A stretch of DNA of 7,269 bases, taken from positions 1 to 7,269 of the forward strand of contig DMSR01000459.1 of NCBI GenBank assembly GCA_003457145.1. The letters are read 5' to 3'. The notes under the pieces were generated by a model. That model saw only the letters and a list, made by a program, of their open reading frames with translations, ran no database searches and had not been told where the DNA came from. The stretch comes from Bacillus sp. (in: firmicutes) (GTDB taxonomy: Bacteria > Bacillota > Bacilli > Bacillales > Cytobacillaceae). Shown piece by piece: positions 4,667 to 7,269 of the stretch; the first letter of the stretch is position 1, and the number at the start of each line of letters is the position of its first letter. The translations under genes were made by a program, and so were the position numbers.

Positions 4667-5314
4667 TCAATCCTTGCTTCTTACAACTAATAATATGCCT
4701 TCGGAAAATGAAAAAGTACCATGATCACTAATAAGTTCATTACTAATACATAGTGTTGATCCGATCGGAATATGACAGTCTTTTAATGGGTATTTAAAAT
4801 TTTCAAGCGTCATTCCCGAGACCGCTGGTGATACAGGGAGAAAGGAAACGTACTTCATGCCTGGATGTTTTTCAATAATGTAGCTTCCTGGTTTTTTAAC
4901 ATTTAAAATGTTCGTCCTATCAATAATTTCAATTTGAAGGGCTTTTTCCTCAAGCACAGGTTTAACCAAGAGCTGAACGTTTGCCATGAAATGATCAAGA
5001 CGGCCGCCTGTAGCCCCAAAAATCAAAATGGACTCTGGCTGCTGCGCCATGCTCCAATTCAAAGCCAGTTCCATATCTGTTTCATCCTTTTCAGGCTTAA
5101 ATTTATTCAGGTTTGAAACTTCTTTTTCAATCTCTGCTAATTCTTCATCTGTAACTGAGTCAAAATCGCCAAAGGCTCTGGCAGGTTTAATCCCTGCACT
5201 TAACAAATATGATACACCTCGATCCACACCAACCCAGATTACTTCCTCACCAGCGTAGCGTTCCAAGCCAGGAATGAGGTTATGGGGGCCGCCAGCAACA
5301 ATATTGATTTTCAT
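4667..5314 (-). CDS. thiN: Thiamine diphosphokinase
   Basis: This enzyme transfers pyrophosphate from ATP to thiamine to give the cofactor thiamine pyrophosphate. The 215 residues cover both domains of the family. The catalytic N-terminal domain has VGVDRGVSYLL (28-38), GDFDSV (49-54), KDETDMELAL (76-85) and GATGGRLDH (100-108), where the acidic residues bind metal and nucleotide. The C-terminal thiamine-binding beta domain covers about 130-212 and ends with SFSEGILLVVRS. ATG at 5314 has GGAAGGATGG upstream, a moderate ribosome site. It is separated from rpe by a terminator and a 239-base gap, so it probably has its own promoter, although I could not pick one with confidence. No TPP riboswitch sequence is evident before it, which fits a salvage kinase. 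The old B. subtilis name is yloS. Confidence 0.96.
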   Translation of the reverse strand: MKINIVAGGPHNLIPGLERYAGEEVIWVGVDRGVSYLLSAGIKPARAFGDFDSVTDEELAEIEKEVSNLNKFKPEKDETDMELALNWSMAQQPESILIFGATGGRLDHFMANVQLLVKPVLEEKALQIEIIDRTNILNVKKPGSYIIEKHPGMKYVSFLPVSPAVSGMTLENFKYPLKDCHIPIGSTLCISNELISDHGTFSFSEGILLVVRSKD

Positions 5315-5520
5315 TGCAATTCCATCCTTCCATAATAGGTCCTATCCCAATACTTAAATCAAGAATATGCCCATCATACCTTTCATGCAGAAAAATCGCT
5401 TTCTAAAAATCCATTTTGCATTGATTTTTGCTTTTCTGATCAAGGTAGTGGTCATATGCCTTTTAGACCGAGCTGTCTTCCGAACCGCAGGAACGTTTTC
5501 GAATAGCTCCCTCCTAAAAG
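5315..5520. other. Gap between rpe terminator and thiN, without a supported gene
   Basis: On the minus strand a perfect AGGAGGG (5515-5509) stands directly after the rpe terminator, but no ATG, GTG or TTG follows within about 30 bases. One frame stays open from there for some 50 codons to a TAA near 5357, basic in character (for example LIRKAKINAKWIFRKRFF). Its only ATG near the front lacks a ribosome site. AAAAATC and GATTTTT can form a weak stem. I see no clear promoter for thiN; the best weak match is TTCTGC, 17 bases, CATATT. This may be a decayed small gene or a leader. Confidence 0.4.
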
Positions 5521-5550
5521 AAAAGCCAGTCGAGGTTCGACTGGCTTTTT
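5521..5550. terminator. Bidirectional intrinsic terminator after rpe
   Basis: AAAAGCCAGTCGA (5521-5533) pairs over 13 bp with TCGACTGGCTTTT (5537-5549) around a 3-base loop. T-rich sequence follows on both strands: TTTTCTTTT on the minus strand and TTTTT on the plus strand. It begins four bases past the rpe stop, so it ends the prkC-rsgA-rpe transcript. Confidence 0.93.
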
Positions 5551-5553
5551 AAA

Positions 5554-6198
5554 TTACTTTCTCAGGCTTGCAATCGCTGCTGCCCTGTCTTCCTGATTGA
5601 ATACAGCGGACCCTGCAACAAGCACCGTCGCGCCCGCTTCAATGCAAAGCTTAGCCGTTTCTTCATTTACGCCGCCATCTACTTCAATTTCAAGACCAGG
5701 ATTATGAGCTTCTGCCATTTCCCTGACTTCCCTGATCTTCGGCAAGACTGAATGAATGAACTTCTGCCCGCCAAAACCAGGATTAACAGACATCAGCAGG
5801 ACCATATCCAGATCCTCAATCACATGCTTTAGGCTTTCAACCGGTGTAGCAGGATTAAGGACGACCCCCGCCTTTACGCCGGTGGATTTGATTAACTGTA
5901 TAGTCCTGTGCAGATGCCTGCTTGCCTCGGCATGGACAGTAATGTAGTTGGCGCCTGCCCTGGAAAAAGCCTCGATATACTGATCCGGATTTTCAATCAT
6001 CAAATGGACATCGAGCGGAAGATCGGTTACCGGCCGGATTGCTTCTACAATCAGTGGGCCTATCGTGATATTCGGAACAAAATGACCATCCATTACATCA
6101 ACATGGATATAATCCGCTCCGCCCCGCTCTACATCCTTTATTTCTTCCCCAAGTCTCGCAAAGTCTGCGGACAAGATGGAAGGTGCAATTTTAATCAT
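5554..6198 (-). CDS. rpe: Ribulose-phosphate 3-epimerase
   Basis: Rpe interconverts D-ribulose 5-phosphate and D-xylulose 5-phosphate in the pentose phosphate pathway; it is a cytoplasmic metal-dependent TIM barrel. The 214 residues are the full family length. Active-site candidates seen in place are S8 (APSILSADF), H32 and D34 ([12 protein letters not shown]), H65 (DVHLMIENP) and D174 (EVDGGVN). The phosphate-gripping loops are [10 protein letters not shown] (138-147) and VAGSAVF (194-200). ATG at 6198 lies two bases after the rsgA stop, with GAGGT inside the end of rsgA as ribosome site, so translation is coupled. The gene ends at a strong terminator. Nothing unusual is seen. Confidence 0.98.
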   Translation of the reverse strand: MIKIAPSILSADFARLGEEIKDVERGGADYIHVDVMDGHFVPNITIGPLIVEAIRPVTDLPLDVHLMIENPDQYIEAFSRAGANYITVHAEASRHLHRTIQLIKSTGVKAGVVLNPATPVESLKHVIEDLDMVLLMSVNPGFGGQKFIHSVLPKIREVREMAEAHNPGLEIEVDGGVNEETAKLCIEAGATVLVAGSAVFNQEDRAAAIASLRK

Positions 6199-6200
6199 TT

Positions 6201-7082
6201 TTAATACCTCGGCTTTCTATCTTTTATTTCTAATAAAAAGTCCTTATAGTGCTCATATCTGTAGTCAGGAAGAGACCCTGTTTCCACTGCAGCCTTTACC
6301 GCACATTTGGGTTCAGCCATATGCAGGCATGCCCGAAATTTACAGTGATTGCTTAAATCCGAAATTTCGGGGAAACAAGAATTTAACTCCTCTGCATCGA
6401 TATCGGTAAATTCCAGGGAACTGAAACCTGGCGTGTCAGCAACCAGGCCGTTGTTAATTGTAATCAGCTCAACATGGCGTGTAGTATGCTTGCCTCGGCC
6501 CAGGTGGGATGAGATATCATCCGTCTTCAATTCCAGATCAGGACGAATGGCATTCAATAAGGATGACTTACCTACACCGGACTGGCCGGCAAAAACTGAG
6601 ATTTTCCCCTCCAGATGAGGACTCAGCTCTCCCAGTCCTGATGAGGTTTCTGAAGATGTGAAAATGACCTCATATCCTGCGTTTCGATAATCTTGCGCAT
6701 ATTCCTCTAAGCGGTCCTTTTGTTTCTCAGAGGTGAGGTCCATCTTAGTAATGCAGATGAGAGGCTGAATATGGTTGAATTCAACTAATACCAGGAATCG
6801 ATCTAGCAGGGCTGTACTAAATTCAGGCTCTACTGCTGAAAATACGAGGATGGCCTGGTCCACATTCGCAATCGGCGGACGAACTAGTTCATTCTTCCGT
6901 TCTTTTACCTCAAGAATATATCCTTCAGTGTCATTTTCTGCCTGAAAAACAACCTCGTCACCAACCAATGGATTAACCTTGTTTAAGCGGAACACCCCGC
7001 GGCCACGGCATTGGGTAACTCCATCCTTATTTGCAACATAATAAAACCCGCTTAGCGCTTTAATAATTTTGCCCTCTGGCAT
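6201..7082 (-). CDS. rsgA: Ribosome small-subunit-dependent GTPase A
   Basis: RsgA (CpgA or YloQ in B. subtilis) is a GTPase that assists late maturation of the 30S subunit. The 293 residues have the family's three parts. An N-terminal OB fold covers about 1-65. The circularly permuted GTPase domain runs G4 TKMD (112-115), G5 TSS (142-144), G1 GQSGVGKSS (166-174), switch region GRGKHTTRH (195-203), G3 DTPG (216-219). The C-terminal zinc site is C247, C252, H254, C260 (pattern CX4CXHX5C). ATG at 7082 is preceded by GGGAG and lies 18 bases after the prkC stop. The order prkC-rsgA-rpe is conserved; in B. subtilis CpgA is a known phosphorylation target of PrkC (recalled), and the adjacency fits. 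The frame is complete with no odd residues. Confidence 0.98.
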   Translation of the reverse strand: MPEGKIIKALSGFYYVANKDGVTQCRGRGVFRLNKVNPLVGDEVVFQAENDTEGYILEVKERKNELVRPPIANVDQAILVFSAVEPEFSTALLDRFLVLVEFNHIQPLICITKMDLTSEKQKDRLEEYAQDYRNAGYEVIFTSSETSSGLGELSPHLEGKISVFAGQSGVGKSSLLNAIRPDLELKTDDISSHLGRGKHTTRHVELITINNGLVADTPGFSSLEFTDIDAEELNSCFPEISDLSNHCKFRACLHMAEPKCAVKAAVETGSLPDYRYEHYKDFLLEIKDRKPRY

Positions 7083-7100
7083 AGCAACACTCCCTGTCTG

Positions 7101-7269
7101 TTAATCTTCTGGATAAGCAATCTCATCTTTAATGATCACGGTGCTGTCACGTATAACCATATAAATCGCCTTGCCGCCCTTAGGAATTCGGAATTCAAGC
7201 GTGACAGTCCGATCCTCCTGGATTTCAAAAGTATCAAATGGAACCGACATGCTTCGATCTAAATCTTCG
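7101..7269 (-). CDS. prkC: Serine/threonine protein kinase PrkC, C-terminal end (runs off the window)
   Basis: Only the last 55 residues and the TAA stop (7103-7101) are present. They read VPFDTFEIQEDRTVTLEF, then RIPKGGKAIYMVIRDS and end VIIKDEIAYPED. This fits the extracellular domain that follows the PASTA repeats of Bacillus PrkC, the membrane kinase that senses muropeptides or lipid II and triggers germination and growth responses. The kinase, transmembrane and PASTA parts lie outside. The assignment rests on this tail plus its position just upstream of rsgA; no catalytic feature can be checked here. Confidence 0.85.
   Translation of the reverse strand, partial: EDLDRSMSVPFDTFEIQEDRTVTLEFRIPKGGKAIYMVIRDSTVIIKDEIAYPED

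Noticed and set aside
5315..5520. TPP riboswitch before thiN
   Set aside because: I looked for the conserved CTGAGA-type core in the leader and did not find it.
5367..5552. 61-codon plus-strand frame in the rpe-thiN gap, hydrophobic at the start
   Set aside because: It lacks a ribosome site, and its last third is the bidirectional terminator stem; hydrophobicity comes from T-rich sequence.
1..7269. CRISPR arrays, insertion sequences, tRNA or rRNA genes, phage genes
   Set aside because: No regularly spaced repeats, transposase-like frames, tRNA cloverleaf or other such marks were seen on either strand.

Overview
The window is a chromosomal core segment of a spore-forming, low-to-moderate GC Bacillaceae bacterium. 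On the minus strand the order is prkC (3' end), rsgA, rpe, thiN, spoVM, yloU, fakA (yloV), sdaAB, sdaAA (remnant), recG (5' end). rpmB alone lies on the plus strand. This is the arrangement known from Bacillus subtilis, including the inverted rpmB. SpoVM points to an endospore former, and the protein sequences are close to, but clearly not identical to, those of B. subtilis. The species cannot be fixed from this stretch.

Layout, read from the right end in the direction of minus-strand transcription: the PrkC tail (7101-7269), RsgA (6201-7082) and Rpe (5554-6198) are tightly packed and end at a symmetrical 13-bp terminator (5521-5550). A 239-bp gap follows, then thiamine pyrophosphokinase ThiN (4667-5314). 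SpoVM (4424-4504) has its own sigma-E-like promoter and its own terminator. Between SpoVM and rpmB lie about 290 bp without a gene, holding a perfect DnaA box and a GC-rich multi-hairpin element (about 4117-4240). rpmB (3796-3984) has a strong terminator and is divergent from the yloU-fakA pair (3135-3497, 1451-3118). A 334-bp non-coding gap with several hairpins precedes sdaAB (454-1116).

The genes fall into functional sets. PrkC and RsgA join envelope sensing to ribosome maturation. Rpe belongs to the pentose phosphate pathway and ThiN to thiamine pyrophosphate supply. YloU and FakA relate to envelope and fatty-acid activation. SdaAB was one half of an iron-sulfur L-serine dehydratase, and RecG is a DNA repair helicase.

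The most notable observation is that sdaAA, encoding the catalytic alpha subunit of L-serine dehydratase, has been lost by internal deletion. Only a start-like site and the last 30 or so codons remain between an intact sdaAB and recG. The second is the structured non-coding element between rpmB and spoVM. The third is a set of hairpins, two facing the plus strand, in the fakA-sdaAB gap. I found no convincing new multi-gene system; most of the window is ordinary housekeeping sequence.
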